A stretch of DNA of 44,700 nucleotides from Candidatus Tayloriibacteriota bacterium. GTDB taxonomy: Bacteria > Patescibacteriota > Minisyncoccia > Phycocordibacterales > PALSA-1337. A program made the position numbers and the translations under genes. Shown in pieces: positions 9,976 to 18,834 of this stretch (position 1 is its first letter; each line of letters starts with the position of its first letter). The stretch is from NCBI GenBank assembly GCA_903893855.1, contig CAITNV010000014.1, positions 1-44,700 on the forward strand, written 5' to 3'. The notes beneath the pieces were generated by a model that was given only the letters and a program-made list of their open reading frames with translations, did not search any database and was not told the DNA's origin.

Positions 9976-10938
9976 ATGTCAAAAGATTATTACAAAACAC
10001 TCGGTGTAGAGAAAAATGCTTCACAAGACGATATCAAAAAGGCGTTTCGTAAGCTCGCGCATGAATATCATCCTGATAAAAAGACTGGCAATGAGGCCAA
10101 GTTCAAAGAAGCGAATGAAGCTTACTCTATTCTTTCTGATACCTCGAAGCGACAACAGTATGATACGTATGGCTCAGCAGGCCCTGGAGGTGCTGGCTTC
10201 AATAGTAATGCTGGCGGTTTCAATCAAGGCCAAGGCTTCGGTGGTTTCGACTTCTCACAATTCACGCGACAGCAAGGAGGATTTGGCGGCAATGGACAGT
10301 CTTTTGAATTCGACCTCGGAGATATTTTTGGTGAATTTTTCGGCGGTGGAGGTGGACGTGGACGACGTGCTCGCAAGGGCGCGAATATTACTGTTGATGC
10401 GGAGATCTCTTTTAAAGAGTCGGTTTTCGGTGTTGAGCGAGAGTTCACTGTTAATGGTACTAAGCTCGCTATAACTATTCCTGCAGGTATTGAAAATGGT
10501 CAGGGCTTGCGCGTCAGTGGCAAGGGCGAGCGGAGTCCAAGTGAGACTGACGGCATGAGTCAAGCAGAGAAGGATAGCCTTCATGGGGATCTTATCGTGC
10601 GTGTATGGGTGAAGGAGCATGCGACATTCCGTAAAGAAGCTAATAATCTCGTCATGGAGCTCGATGTGAAGCTCACCACTGCTGCAGCTGGCGGCACAGT
10701 GACTATCGATACACTTGATGGAACTATTGAGGTCAAAATACCTGCGGGCACTTCACATGGAGAGATTTTACGTGTTCGAGGAAAAGGTGTACCACATGAG
10801 ACCCGTGGAGGTGTGTTCACTTCGAACACTCAGACAAAGCGCGGAGATTTACTCATCGTCATCCACATCGATATGCCACGTAAACTTTCAAAGAACGCGC
10901 AACGACTCATTGATGAACTAAAGAAAGAGGGTTTATAA
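9976..10938 (+). CDS. DnaJ-type co-chaperone lacking the zinc finger
   Basis: J-domain protein, 320 residues. The J-domain (1-65) has the HPD motif in HEYHPDKKTGNEAKFKEANEAY. A Gly/Phe-rich linker with many GGF repeats (about 66-125) follows. The two beta-sandwich substrate domains (about 130-300) are joined directly: the four CxxCxGxG zinc-finger repeats of classical DnaJ are absent and the protein has no cysteine. This makes it a class B, CbpA-like protein. It is the only J-protein in the window, so it may be the main DnaK partner here. Confidence 0.93.
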   Translation: MSKDYYKTLGVEKNASQDDIKKAFRKLAHEYHPDKKTGNEAKFKEANEAYSILSDTSKRQQYDTYGSAGPGGAGFNSNAGGFNQGQGFGGFDFSQFTRQQGGFGGNGQSFEFDLGDIFGEFFGGGGGRGRRARKGANITVDAEISFKESVFGVEREFTVNGTKLAITIPAGIENGQGLRVSGKGERSPSETDGMSQAEKDSLHGDLIVRVWVKEHATFRKEANNLVMELDVKLTTAAAGGTVTIDTLDGTIEVKIPAGTSHGEILRVRGKGVPHETRGGVFTSNTQTKRGDLLIVIHIDMPRKLSKNAQRLIDELKKEGL

Positions 10939-10942
10939 AATT

Positions 10943-11602
10943 ATGCAATACTTCGGTTCTTCATATATTAAAAAAGAAGTTAATTCAATCCTTGAGACTT
11001 TTGGCAAAAAGCCTAATGATAAGATTGGAGGTATAGTCCATTTCATTTTAGCGATTATTTTTATAATTGGAATTTTATTTGCTATAATAATTGCAGGTAA
11101 TTCTGTTGTTCAAATTTTTAGTAACCATTTTTTTACAAAGTCATCTAATCAGAATCCGGCAACGACCACTCTGCAGTCAGTAAATGTTCAAGGAAATGAC
11201 AATGCAACAGCTGTCGGTGAAAATGCTAAAGCGACGGTTAATCAATTAATTAACCCGCACACTGCTCAATATGCTCTGAGCACTACTAGTCGTTATGTTG
11301 TTCATGTCCTTTCCGCAACATCAACAACTGTAGAGCCGATATTTACTGCAACAACCCCAAACCTTCCTGACAGACTTTGCGTAAGGGTTGAATCTGATGT
11401 ACCCATTATAAGTGTCCATCCCGTCATTGGTCTTTACAGTATTAGATATTTAGAAACCAGCGGAAGTTCAACAGACGCAAAAATCTTTCTCGATTGCTTC
11501 AATAGTCCAAGTAACCAGCAACATGTGTCTATAAACTTCAATGGTAAACCAAAAAAAATAAGTGCTAGTGCTACGACAACTGACTTGATTCCATTTCAAT
11601 AG
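10943..11602 (+). CDS. Hypothetical single-pass membrane protein
   Basis: 219 residues, no family recognised. A short cytosolic N-terminus (about 1-28) is followed by one strongly hydrophobic helix (about 29-56, HFILAIIFIIGILFAIIIAGN). The rest would be an extracytoplasmic Ser/Thr/Asn-rich domain with short beta-like stretches and cysteines near residues 145 and 183. The ATG lies 4 bases after the dnaJ stop, so it is co-transcribed with dnaJ. No Shine-Dalgarno. Confidence 0.65.
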   Translation: MQYFGSSYIKKEVNSILETFGKKPNDKIGGIVHFILAIIFIIGILFAIIIAGNSVVQIFSNHFFTKSSNQNPATTTLQSVNVQGNDNATAVGENAKATVNQLINPHTAQYALSTTSRYVVHVLSATSTTVEPIFTATTPNLPDRLCVRVESDVPIISVHPVIGLYSIRYLETSGSSTDAKIFLDCFNSPSNQQHVSINFNGKPKKISASATTTDLIPFQ

Positions 11603-11658
11603 GACCTTAAATTTTCCTTAAAAGTTTTTTGCAAACGCTTTCGTATTTCGTGAGAATT

Positions 11659-11667
11659 TGATAGTAT
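11659..11667 (+). promoter_or_regulatory. Extended -10 promoter of trpS
   Basis: TGA-TAGTAT, then six bases (AGTCGC), then ATG at 11674. Same geometry as the other leaderless starts; the hexamer itself is only a partial match. Confidence 0.45.
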
Positions 11668-11673
11668 AGTCGC

Positions 11674-12630
11674 ATGTCTAAAATAATTTTATCAGGAGTA
11701 AAACCTACAGGCCGACCGCATATCGGCAACTATTTCGGTGCGATGAAGCAGTTTGTGGATCTGCAGAACAAATTGGCCTCGGGTGATCATAACTTTATTA
11801 TGATTGCCGACTATCATGGACTCAATTTTATTCACGATCAAGCAACCATGCGTGAGAACACCCTCAACCTCGCTATCGACTATCTTGCGATCGGTATTGA
11901 TCCGGTGAAGTCCACTATTTTCAAACAAAGCGATGTCTCAGCGCATACTGAGCTCGGCTGGATTTTTAATACCATTACAACCATGCCGTACCTTATGCGC
12001 GCGCACGCTTTCAAGGATGCCGAGGCTAAGAATAAAGAGATTAGCGTCGGTGCTTTCGACTATCCAATGCTCATGGCTGCAGATATTCTCCTTTACAACA
12101 CTGACATCGTGCCTGTAGGTCAGGATCAGAAACAGCACGTTGAGTATGCGCGTGATACAGCTCTTAAGTTTAATCATATTTTCAAGACCGAGACATTTAA
12201 GCTTCCTGATGTTCTCACGATAGAAGGTGTTGCGGTTGTGCCCGGAACTGATGGACAGAAGATGAGTAAGAGCTATGGCAATACCATTGGTCTTTTCGCT
12301 ACTCGAGAAGAGATTACTAAGGCTGTTATGGGAATTGTCACTGATTCTGGAAGTGACGTTCCGAAGAACGTATACGCTATGCATCGACTCTTGAAGAGTG
12401 AAGCAGAACTCGCGCCTCTCTATGAAGCGAATAAAGGTAAATATAAAGCGCTGAAGGATGCACTCGTCGAAGATATCGATGCATTTATCAAGCCCATGCG
12501 TGAACGTCGCGAGGAACTCGCACGTGATATTGATAAAGTCCATGCAGTTCTTGCTGAGGGTGCAATTAAGGCTCGTGCGCAAGCAGATATGAAGCTCGCT
12601 GAGGTCAAGAAGGTAATCGGAGTACTGTAG
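11674..12630 (+). CDS. trpS: Tryptophan--tRNA ligase
   Basis: Class Ic aminoacyl-tRNA synthetase that charges tRNA-Trp, 318 residues, a usual bacterial length. The HIGH-type motif is PHIGN (residues 15-19) and the KMSKS loop is intact in GQKMSKSYGNT. The DQKQHVEYARD segment of the Rossmann core is also present. It is first of a run with scpA (10 bases downstream) and scpB. The start lies on a leaderless-type promoter. Confidence 0.97.
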   Translation: MSKIILSGVKPTGRPHIGNYFGAMKQFVDLQNKLASGDHNFIMIADYHGLNFIHDQATMRENTLNLAIDYLAIGIDPVKSTIFKQSDVSAHTELGWIFNTITTMPYLMRAHAFKDAEAKNKEISVGAFDYPMLMAADILLYNTDIVPVGQDQKQHVEYARDTALKFNHIFKTETFKLPDVLTIEGVAVVPGTDGQKMSKSYGNTIGLFATREEITKAVMGIVTDSGSDVPKNVYAMHRLLKSEAELAPLYEANKGKYKALKDALVEDIDAFIKPMRERREELARDIDKVHAVLAEGAIKARAQADMKLAEVKKVIGVL

Positions 12631-12640
12631 CGCAATAATT

Positions 12641-13387
12641 ATGCCCTTCATCGTCAAACAAGAACATTTCGAAGGACCACTCGATCTACTTCTCACGCTT
12701 ATTGAGAAGCGAAAGCTTTTTGTTAATGATATTGCTCTTGCGAAGGTTACCGATGACTTTATCGAGCACATTAAGGCTTTCGAGAATTTTCCTTTGGCAG
12801 ACTCGGCGAACTTTATCCTCATTGCCTCGACTCTACTTCTTATCAAGTCAAAGTCGCTCTTACCACAGCTCAACCTCACGCTTGAAGAAGAGCAGGGAAT
12901 TAATGATCTTGAGACGAGGCTTAAGATTTATCAAGAGATAAAGAATGCAAGTGTAGGTATTCAAGCACTTTACGGTTCACATGTTATTTTTGAACCATCG
13001 CAAGCACGACCTCGTCTCGTTATTTTCTCTCCTGACGAGAAGATGACAGTCACGAATGTCTTTGAATCCATTTCGAACCTCATTAAAGCATTGCCGAAGA
13101 AAGAACAACTTCCCAAAGTCATCGTCGCCAAAGTAATGAGCCTCGAAGACATGATTGAGCGCTTAACTGAGCGCGTTACTACGAGTCTGCGTATGAGTTT
13201 TAAAGAATTCTCAGGCACGGCAGGGACAGGAGCGCCTTTGACCCAAGAAGACAAGGTAAATGTTATCGTAAGCTTTCTCGCTATGCTCGAGCTCGTAAAG
13301 CAAGGCATTATCACCGTGACACAAGAGACTCCAGCAAGCGACATTCATATGGAGACGCAGACTACAGGAGTTCCGCGCTATACGTAA
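12641..13387 (+). CDS. scpA: Segregation and condensation protein ScpA
   Basis: Kleisin subunit of the SMC-ScpAB condensin, 248 residues. The N-terminal FEGPLDLLLTLIEKRKLFVNDIALAKVTDDFIEHI is a clear ScpA signature, followed by FILIASTLLLIKSKSLLP. The C-terminal winged-helix part (about 185-240) has VIVSFLAMLELVKQGIITVTQ. It sits 10 bases after trpS and 65 bases ahead of scpB, the usual partner. No Shine-Dalgarno. Confidence 0.95.
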   Translation: MPFIVKQEHFEGPLDLLLTLIEKRKLFVNDIALAKVTDDFIEHIKAFENFPLADSANFILIASTLLLIKSKSLLPQLNLTLEEEQGINDLETRLKIYQEIKNASVGIQALYGSHVIFEPSQARPRLVIFSPDEKMTVTNVFESISNLIKALPKKEQLPKVIVAKVMSLEDMIERLTERVTTSLRMSFKEFSGTAGTGAPLTQEDKVNVIVSFLAMLELVKQGIITVTQETPASDIHMETQTTGVPRYT

Positions 13388-13436
13388 ACAAAATAAATAC
13401 ATTTAGTAGTGTTTGATATGCATAGTCGGCACGCTA

Positions 13437-13445
13437 TGATATAAT
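13437..13445 (+). promoter_or_regulatory. Extended -10 promoter of scpB
   Basis: TGA-TATAAT (hexamer 13440-13445) ends 7 bases before the scpB ATG. It suggests that scpB also has its own leaderless message. Confidence 0.6.
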
Positions 13446-13452
13446 TTTTTAT

Positions 13453-14022
13453 ATGACACTTGATGCCCTCATTGAAGCGGTACTTTTTTGGAAAGCGGAA
13501 CCAGTATCCGTCAAAAAACTCGCGGAAATTCTCGAAAAAAGCGAGCAGGAAATCGTCGATACAATTGCAGTATTAAAAAACACACTTACGACTACCGGTG
13601 CTGCGCGTGGTCTGACTCTTATCGAGCTTGACGGTACCGTTACCCTCGGCACGCACCCTGAAGCTTCAGCTACGATAGAAAAGATTGCGAAAGAAGACCT
13701 TGTAAAAGACCTCGGCAAGGCCGGCCTTGAGACTATTTCGATAATTCTCTATCAAGGACCAATATCTCGCGCAGAGATCGACTATATTCGCGGAGTGAAT
13801 TCTCAATTTATCATTCGTAATCTCCTCATTCGTGACCTTATCGAGAAAGTAGAGAATCCAAATGATCGCCGAGCATTCCACTACAAACCAAGCATGCGCC
13901 TACTCGCTCATATGGGACTGTCGAATATCGAAAGCCTCCCAGAATTCCAAAATATCCGCGCGCATATAGCCGCATTTAAAGCTGCTGGCGAAGAAAATAC
14001 AAGTGAAACAAGTCAAAATTGA
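13453..14022 (+). CDS. scpB: Segregation and condensation protein ScpB
   Basis: Winged-helix dimer that binds the ScpA kleisin, 189 residues. Recognised from ALIEAVLFWKAEPVSVKKLAEIL at the N-terminus and from LGKAGLETISIILYQGPISRAEIDYIRGVNS, the ScpB core motif, followed by RNLLIRDLIEK. The last 20 bases overlap the GTG start of the FtsW-family gene. It lies downstream of scpA, as expected for one complex. Confidence 0.95.
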   Translation: MTLDALIEAVLFWKAEPVSVKKLAEILEKSEQEIVDTIAVLKNTLTTTGAARGLTLIELDGTVTLGTHPEASATIEKIAKEDLVKDLGKAGLETISIILYQGPISRAEIDYIRGVNSQFIIRNLLIRDLIEKVENPNDRRAFHYKPSMRLLAHMGLSNIESLPEFQNIRAHIAAFKAAGEENTSETSQN

Positions 14023-15097
14023 CAAAATCTTTTTGGTTGCAGTTCTTATCCTTTCGTTTGGAGGGTTTTTTATATTTACGTCGGCATCTCTTGGACTCCT
14101 TGCGGCGAGCAATAGCCCTTTCGGATCGGTGACATTGACGCAATTCGCGAGCCTGCTTATGGGCCTAGCAGCTTTTTATATCGTATCGAAAATCCCGTAT
14201 AAATTCTGGAGGAAGCATGCACTTCTGGTTCTCATTGCCGCAATTGTTGTCAACTGCCTTCTTTTTATTCCTTTTCTTACGCTTAATCATGGCGGTGCAG
14301 GACGATGGATCAATCTCCGCTTCGTAACTATTCAACCGTCTGAGTTTCTAAAAATCGCTTTCATTATATACTTCGCAGCTTGGCTTGCCCATGTTAAGGA
14401 AGGCGCTGCAACATTTAAATACGGTATTTTACCTTTCCTTGTTATCGTCGGCATTCTCGGTGGCTTGCTTCTCGCACAGACTGACACATTCACGCTCGCT
14501 GTTATTATTGTGACCGGACTTGGTATGCTTGCGGCAAGTGGGGCTCAATGGAAACATATCGGTCTCATGTGTCTCGTGGCTATTATGGTGATCGCTGCTG
14601 TCGCATACCTGCGACCGTATGCGCGACAAAGAATCCTCACGTATTTAAATCCCGCAGCTGACCCGCTTGGCGCTGGCTATCAGATCCAACAATCACTTAT
14701 CGCTGTCGGTTCTGGCGGTGGCTTCGGCCGAGGATATGGACAAAGTATTCAAAAATTCGGTTATTTGCCTGAACCAACTGGAGACTCTATTTTTGCTGTT
14801 GAAGCTGAAGAATTCGGCTTTACAGGTTCGGTAATTCTCATTTGTCTATTTATGCTCTTTTTGTTTCGTTCATTTAAAATCGCGATTCGCGCACCGGATA
14901 CTTTCGGTCGCCTCACTGTGCTTGGAATCAGCATGCTTGTCATCGTCGAATCATTTGTAAATATCTCGGCAATGCTCGGTATCATTCCACTTACCGGTAA
15001 ACCACTACTTTTTGTCAGCCACGGCGGGACTGCGCTCATTATTATTCTTGCGGCGGTGGGTATTATTGCAAATATTTCAAAGTTCCAGAAAAAGTAG
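14003..15097 (+). CDS. ftsW: SEDS-family peptidoglycan glycosyltransferase, FtsW-like
   Basis: Polytopic membrane glycosyltransferase, 364 residues, with about ten helices. FIFTSASLGLL opens the first helix and HGGAGRWINLRFVTIQPSEFLKIAFI is the conserved extracellular loop. The late motif is SGGGFGRGYGQSIQKFGYLPEPTGDSIFAVEAEEFG. murG directly downstream favours FtsW over RodA. The start is GTG, overlapping scpB by 20 bases. Oddity: the segment usually read as QPDxGT is AQTDTFT here; the Asp is kept and its neighbours are changed. Confidence 0.9.
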   Translation: MKQVKIDKIFLVAVLILSFGGFFIFTSASLGLLAASNSPFGSVTLTQFASLLMGLAAFYIVSKIPYKFWRKHALLVLIAAIVVNCLLFIPFLTLNHGGAGRWINLRFVTIQPSEFLKIAFIIYFAAWLAHVKEGAATFKYGILPFLVIVGILGGLLLAQTDTFTLAVIIVTGLGMLAASGAQWKHIGLMCLVAIMVIAAVAYLRPYARQRILTYLNPAADPLGAGYQIQQSLIAVGSGGGFGRGYGQSIQKFGYLPEPTGDSIFAVEAEEFGFTGSVILICLFMLFLFRSFKIAIRAPDTFGRLTVLGISMLVIVESFVNISAMLGIIPLTGKPLLFVSHGGTALIIILAAVGIIANISKFQKK

Positions 15098-15115
15098 TAA
15101 TAGCTAATTTTTTTA

Positions 15116-15124
15116 TGTTATAAT
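15116..15124 (+). promoter_or_regulatory. Extended -10 promoter of murG
   Basis: TGT-TATAAT (consensus hexamer 15119-15124), six bases, then the murG ATG. One of the clearest leaderless promoters in the window. Confidence 0.7.
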
Positions 15125-15130
15125 CACCGC

Positions 15131-16285
15131 ATGAAAATCGTTTTTACAGGCGGAGGCTCTGGTGGACACTTCTATCCAATTATTGCTGTAGCAGAAGCAG
15201 TTCGAGAGGTAGCAAAAGAGCGGAAGATTATTCAGCCGGAGCTTTTTTATATGGCTCCGTCGAAATATAACCCTCGTGCCTTGTTCGATAACGAAATTGA
15301 ATTCGTCGGAGTCTCTGCGGGCAAAATTCGCCGATATTTTTCTATTTTAAATTTTTTTGATATTTTTAAGACTGCAGCAGGAATCATATCGGCGACATTT
15401 TCTTTATTCAGTATTTATCCTGATGTAGTCTTCGGCAAGGGCGGCTATGCGAGCTTCCCAGCGCTTTTCGCGGCTAGATTGTTACGTATTCCAGTAGTTA
15501 TCCATGAGTCCGACAGTCGCCCGGGGAGAGTAAATGCTTGGGCAGGGAAGTTCGCTCGAAAGATTGCTATTTCATATCCAGAAGCGGCACAATATTTTAA
15601 TAAACGTCATGGCGAGAAAGAGCGCGTCGCATATACCGGCAACCCGATTCGAAGAGACATTTTATTTGCTCGTTCTAATGGCGCAAAAGAATTCTTTAAA
15701 TTAAGCGAGTCTGATATCGGTGCAGATTTGCCTGTCATTATGATTATTGGTGGTTCACAAGGTTCAAAAACTATTAACGATGTACTCGTCGATGCTGTTC
15801 CTGAACTTATCAAAAAATACGCCATCATTCACCAAACCGGCAAGAAAAATTTCGCTGACATTACGACGATTATGAATTCGATTTTGAAAGATAATCCTAA
15901 TGCGAGTCGATATAAAGCGATCGAATATTTAAATGACATTAGTACCCGAATGGCTGCAGGAGCGGCGGATATTATCGTGTCTCGAGCAGGATCGAGCGTA
16001 TTTGAGATCGCTGCTTGGGGTAAACCATCAATTATTATCCCAATAAACGAACAGGTAAGTCACGATCAGACTGAAAATGCCTTCGCATATGCACGCAGTG
16101 GAGCATGTACCGTAATGGAGGAAAAAAACTTGACACCTCATATTCTTGTGTCAGAAATTGATCGAATCTTGAACAACCCTGCACTTAGGGAAAAGATGCA
16201 AAAAGGGGCTCAAAGCTTCGCTCGTACGGATGCTGCACGTGAAATTGCTCAGGTTTTACTCGAAATTGGCGTCGAACACGAGTAA
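15131..16285 (+). CDS. murG: UDP-GlcNAc:lipid I N-acetylglucosaminyltransferase MurG
   Basis: Adds GlcNAc to lipid I on the inner face of the membrane to make lipid II, 384 residues. It is a GT-B enzyme. The N-terminal glycine loop is GGGSGGHFYP (7-16), and the central motifs are FGKGGYASFPALFAARLLRIPVVIHESD. The donor-site motif IGGSQGSKTIND and the C-terminal SRAGSSVFEIAAWGKPSIIIP bind UDP-GlcNAc. It follows the SEDS gene, so lipid II synthesis and polymerisation are adjacent. Confidence 0.96.
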   Translation: MKIVFTGGGSGGHFYPIIAVAEAVREVAKERKIIQPELFYMAPSKYNPRALFDNEIEFVGVSAGKIRRYFSILNFFDIFKTAAGIISATFSLFSIYPDVVFGKGGYASFPALFAARLLRIPVVIHESDSRPGRVNAWAGKFARKIAISYPEAAQYFNKRHGEKERVAYTGNPIRRDILFARSNGAKEFFKLSESDIGADLPVIMIIGGSQGSKTINDVLVDAVPELIKKYAIIHQTGKKNFADITTIMNSILKDNPNASRYKAIEYLNDISTRMAAGAADIIVSRAGSSVFEIAAWGKPSIIIPINEQVSHDQTENAFAYARSGACTVMEEKNLTPHILVSEIDRILNNPALREKMQKGAQSFARTDAAREIAQVLLEIGVEHE

Positions 16286-16323
16286 GTTATCACCAAGGTA
16301 TCGCTACATTGTAAACCCCCGTA

Positions 16324-16332
16324 TGCTATACT
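16324..16332 (+). promoter_or_regulatory. Extended -10 promoter
   Basis: TGC-TATACT, with the hexamer at 16327-16332 and no properly spaced -35. The start should fall near 16339, so this gene has a leader of about 47 bases, unlike many of its neighbours. Confidence 0.55.
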
Positions 16333-16385
16333 ATAGGGGTACTAGATCGTCGGTCTAATATTATCCATAATTAAAAAATAGCTTT

Positions 16386-16898
16386 ATGAATTCAGAATCA
16401 AATGGTGTAAAAGTTTGGCAGTGGGTTGTTGGTGTTATTATTCTTATCCTTGTTGTCGTTCTTGGTATTTATCTTTTTAGTGGATCGAGTTCAGCTCCTC
16501 AGGCAGTAACTACTCCAACTGAAACTGAGACTACTCCGACTTCTACGGTATCTGCTAATAACGGTATCGTTATTGCTGACCAGTTCCCCGGTAACATTGT
16601 ATACGTTTCTTCAGTTCAGCTCGCAGCTCCTGGTTTTGTAGTTATCATGGCTAACAATGCAGGCAAGCCCGGTGCAGTTATCGGTTCAAAGGCTTTCCCT
16701 AAGGGAATTAACCCTGGACAGATTAACCTAACTAAGAGCATGGTTGATGGCGGTGTTTACTACGCTGCACTTTTTAGTGATACAGCAGGCACGGGAGTAT
16801 ACAGCGCTTCAGCTGATAAGGCAGTCGTTGATGCAAAAGGCACACCTATCATGAAGATCTTCCACGCTAGCTCAAATATCCCAGAGACAAAGGGCTAG
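16386..16898 (+). CDS. Membrane-anchored extracytoplasmic protein, DUF7282-like
   Basis: 170 residues. A cytosolic stub is followed by one membrane helix (about 12-33) and a Thr/Pro/Glu-rich spacer (about 36-60). A compact beta-domain (about 62-165) has the pattern VSSVQLAAPGFVVIMANNAG, KPGAVIGSKAFPKGIN and GGVYYAALFSDTAG. This resembles the DUF7282 domain known from halophilic archaea and many CPR genomes; its function is unknown. It probably faces the cell envelope. It ends at an intrinsic terminator and its codon use is like that of well-expressed genes. Confidence 0.75.
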   Translation: MNSESNGVKVWQWVVGVIILILVVVLGIYLFSGSSSAPQAVTTPTETETTPTSTVSANNGIVIADQFPGNIVYVSSVQLAAPGFVVIMANNAGKPGAVIGSKAFPKGINPGQINLTKSMVDGGVYYAALFSDTAGTGVYSASADKAVVDAKGTPIMKIFHASSNIPETKG

Positions 16899-16934
16899 TT
16901 TTAAATCTGCATCTCAATCTCTATTATGGATCAT

Positions 16935-16960
16935 AAAAACGCCACAAAATGGCGTTTTTA
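16935..16960 (+). terminator. Intrinsic terminator
   Basis: AAAAACGCC (16935-16943) and GGCGTTTTT (16951-16959) around a 7-base loop, placed between the DUF7282-like gene and the gltX promoter. Confidence 0.85.
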
Positions 16961-16969
16961 TGTTATAGT
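16961..16969 (+). promoter_or_regulatory. Extended -10 promoter of gltX
   Basis: TGT-TATAGT ends 10 bases before the gltX ATG, directly after the upstream terminator; a leader of about 3-4 bases is expected. Confidence 0.55.
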
Positions 16970-16979
16970 AGTCATACAT

Positions 16980-18341
16980 ATGTCAGAAATACAAAAAATT
17001 GTCACGAGATTTGCTCCGTCACCAACAGGGCTTTTACATGCAGGTAATTATCGCACTGCACTTTTCTCTTACCTTTTTGCACGACATGTAAAGGGAACTT
17101 TTCTTTTACGAATTGAAGATACGGATAAAGCTCGATCAAAAAAAGAGTACGAGGATAATATTATGGAAAGTCTCGCTTGGCTTGGGTTACCTCACGATGG
17201 CTTCGCTCGACAATCAGACCGTATTGACATTCATAAAAAGCGTTTGGAACAATTGATCGCTTCTGGTCATGCATACATTTCAAAAGAAATTCCGAAAGAA
17301 CCCGGCGACAGGGAAGAGGTGATCCGTTTTAGGAACCCTAATAAAAAAGTAAAATTTCACGATATGATTCGTGGCTTTATAGAGTTCGATACTACCGAGC
17401 TTGGAGATTTTATTATCGCTCGAAGCATGGAGGAGCCGGTTTTCCATCTTGTTGTCGTAGTCGATGATATTGATATGGGAGTCACGCATATTGTTCGTGG
17501 TGAAGACCATATATCAAATACACCTCGCCAAATCCTCATATACGAGGCTCTAGGTGCGCCATTACCTGAATACGCACACCTTCCTACAGTTCTAGCACCT
17601 GATAAGACTAAGTTATCGAAGCGTAAAGGCGCATTGCCAATCACTGCGTATCGCGATCGAGGCTATTTACCTGAAGCTATGGTCAACTATCTTGCTCTTA
17701 TTGGTTGGAATCCAGCCCTGAATGATCGAGAGTTTTTTACAATGGCTGAACTTATCGAACACTTTGACCTTAAGGATGTGCAGAAAAGTAGTGCAATCTT
17801 CAATGAAGAAAAGCTCGCTTGGTTTAACCGGCAATACATGGCAAAGCTTACTGATGAAGAATTCCTTGCACAAGCAAAGCCGTTTTTGGCAGCTGGTGCT
17901 TCTCTAGGAACTTCCGCTATATCAAGCGACTTGCTCGTGAAACTTCTTCCGCTTATCCGCGAGAGGATCCATGCGTTCGGCGAGATTCCAAAACTTTTTT
18001 CACCTGAAGGGGAATTGTCTTTCATGATATCTTCAATACCGAGCTATGCCAAAGAGGCCCTCATGTGGAGACAAGAGAAGGATATTACTGCGACCAAAGC
18101 TCATTTAGACTTCGTGATTAATGCTATAACAGCTCTTGATGCTAGTGCATTTACACTTGAGACCATTAAAGCGGCTGTCTGGCCTTATGCTGAGAAAGTA
18201 GGGAAGGGCAATGTCCTTTGGCCTATGAGGTATTCCCTATCAGGGAAAGAAAAATCTCCAGACCCATTTATCATTGCAAGCCTAATTGGTAAAGACGAAA
18301 CTTTGCACAGGCTCACGATTGCGCGTAATCTTATATCGTAA
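16980..18341 (+). CDS. gltX: Glutamate--tRNA ligase
   Basis: Class Ib synthetase charging tRNA-Glu, 453 residues. The HIGH-type motif lies in RFAPSPTGLLHAGNYRTALF, and the KMSKS-type motif is KLSKRKG. The C-terminal anticodon-binding part is present. I start at ATG 16980. An in-frame ATG at 16926 would place the upstream terminator hairpin inside the coding region and add residues unlike GluRS. A glutaminyl-tRNA synthetase is not in the window, so whether this enzyme also charges tRNA-Gln cannot be told. Confidence 0.96.
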   Translation: MSEIQKIVTRFAPSPTGLLHAGNYRTALFSYLFARHVKGTFLLRIEDTDKARSKKEYEDNIMESLAWLGLPHDGFARQSDRIDIHKKRLEQLIASGHAYISKEIPKEPGDREEVIRFRNPNKKVKFHDMIRGFIEFDTTELGDFIIARSMEEPVFHLVVVVDDIDMGVTHIVRGEDHISNTPRQILIYEALGAPLPEYAHLPTVLAPDKTKLSKRKGALPITAYRDRGYLPEAMVNYLALIGWNPALNDREFFTMAELIEHFDLKDVQKSSAIFNEEKLAWFNRQYMAKLTDEEFLAQAKPFLAAGASLGTSAISSDLLVKLLPLIRERIHAFGEIPKLFSPEGELSFMISSIPSYAKEALMWRQEKDITATKAHLDFVINAITALDASAFTLETIKAAVWPYAEKVGKGNVLWPMRYSLSGKEKSPDPFIIASLIGKDETLHRLTIARNLIS

Positions 18342-18380
18342 TATAATTTGTGTATATTAGTAGCAAATTATTTGTTCTCA

Positions 18381-18713
18381 ATGCACACACAAAAAATCCA
18401 AAAGAATCGCGGCATCGTAACTATCGTTGTAGTACTTGTCATAGCGCTTCTTATACTAAGCTACTACGGTATCAGCCTTCGTAAGACCGTCCAGTCTCCT
18501 ACCGGTCAAGATAATTTCTCCTATGTCTGGGGTGGCGTGACCTATGTATGGGCAACCTACCTTGAGCAGCCACTTACGTACGCCTACAACATATACATAA
18601 ACGACTTCCTAAAACCCTCTCTGGCAGACTTTCAGGCTATCAATGCTAATAGATTACCTAGTGCCGAGACTAATCTTCCAAATCAGTTTCCAGGAGCTCC
18701 ATTAGTGCCATAA
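18381..18713 (+). CDS. Hypothetical single-pass membrane protein
   Basis: 110 residues from ATG 18381; a TTG at 18348 is in frame but less likely. A basic N-terminus (HTQKIQKNRG) precedes one membrane helix (about 12-31, IVTIVVVLVIALLILSYYGI). An aromatic outer domain with YVWGGVTYVWATYLEQPLTYAYNIYINDF and a Pro-rich end follows. No family recognised. It lies 39 bases after gltX on the same strand and is followed by a terminator. Confidence 0.6.
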   Translation: MHTQKIQKNRGIVTIVVVLVIALLILSYYGISLRKTVQSPTGQDNFSYVWGGVTYVWATYLEQPLTYAYNIYINDFLKPSLADFQAINANRLPSAETNLPNQFPGAPLVP

Positions 18714-18794
18714 CAGTATCTTCGACGCCGACAATAATAATATCAGACCAAGATAAAGATATCGTAAAAAAGTAATAAAGAAAAAATAAATAAT

Positions 18795-18830
18795 AAAACA
18801 TCTGTACATATAGTGCAGGTGTTTTATTTT
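18795..18830. terminator. Intrinsic terminator, usable in both directions
   Basis: ACATCTGTAC (18798-18807) pairs with GTGCAGGTGT (18813-18822) with two G-T wobbles, extended by AAA/TTT and flanked by T-rich sequence on both strands. It ends the plus-strand gene at 18713 and faces the decayed minus-strand region. Confidence 0.75.
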
Positions 18831-18834
18831 GAAG

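Noticed and set aside
16926-16979. Upstream in-frame start for gltX
   Set aside because: The extra codons cover the terminator hairpin of the previous gene and the gltX promoter; GluRS homology begins after 16980.
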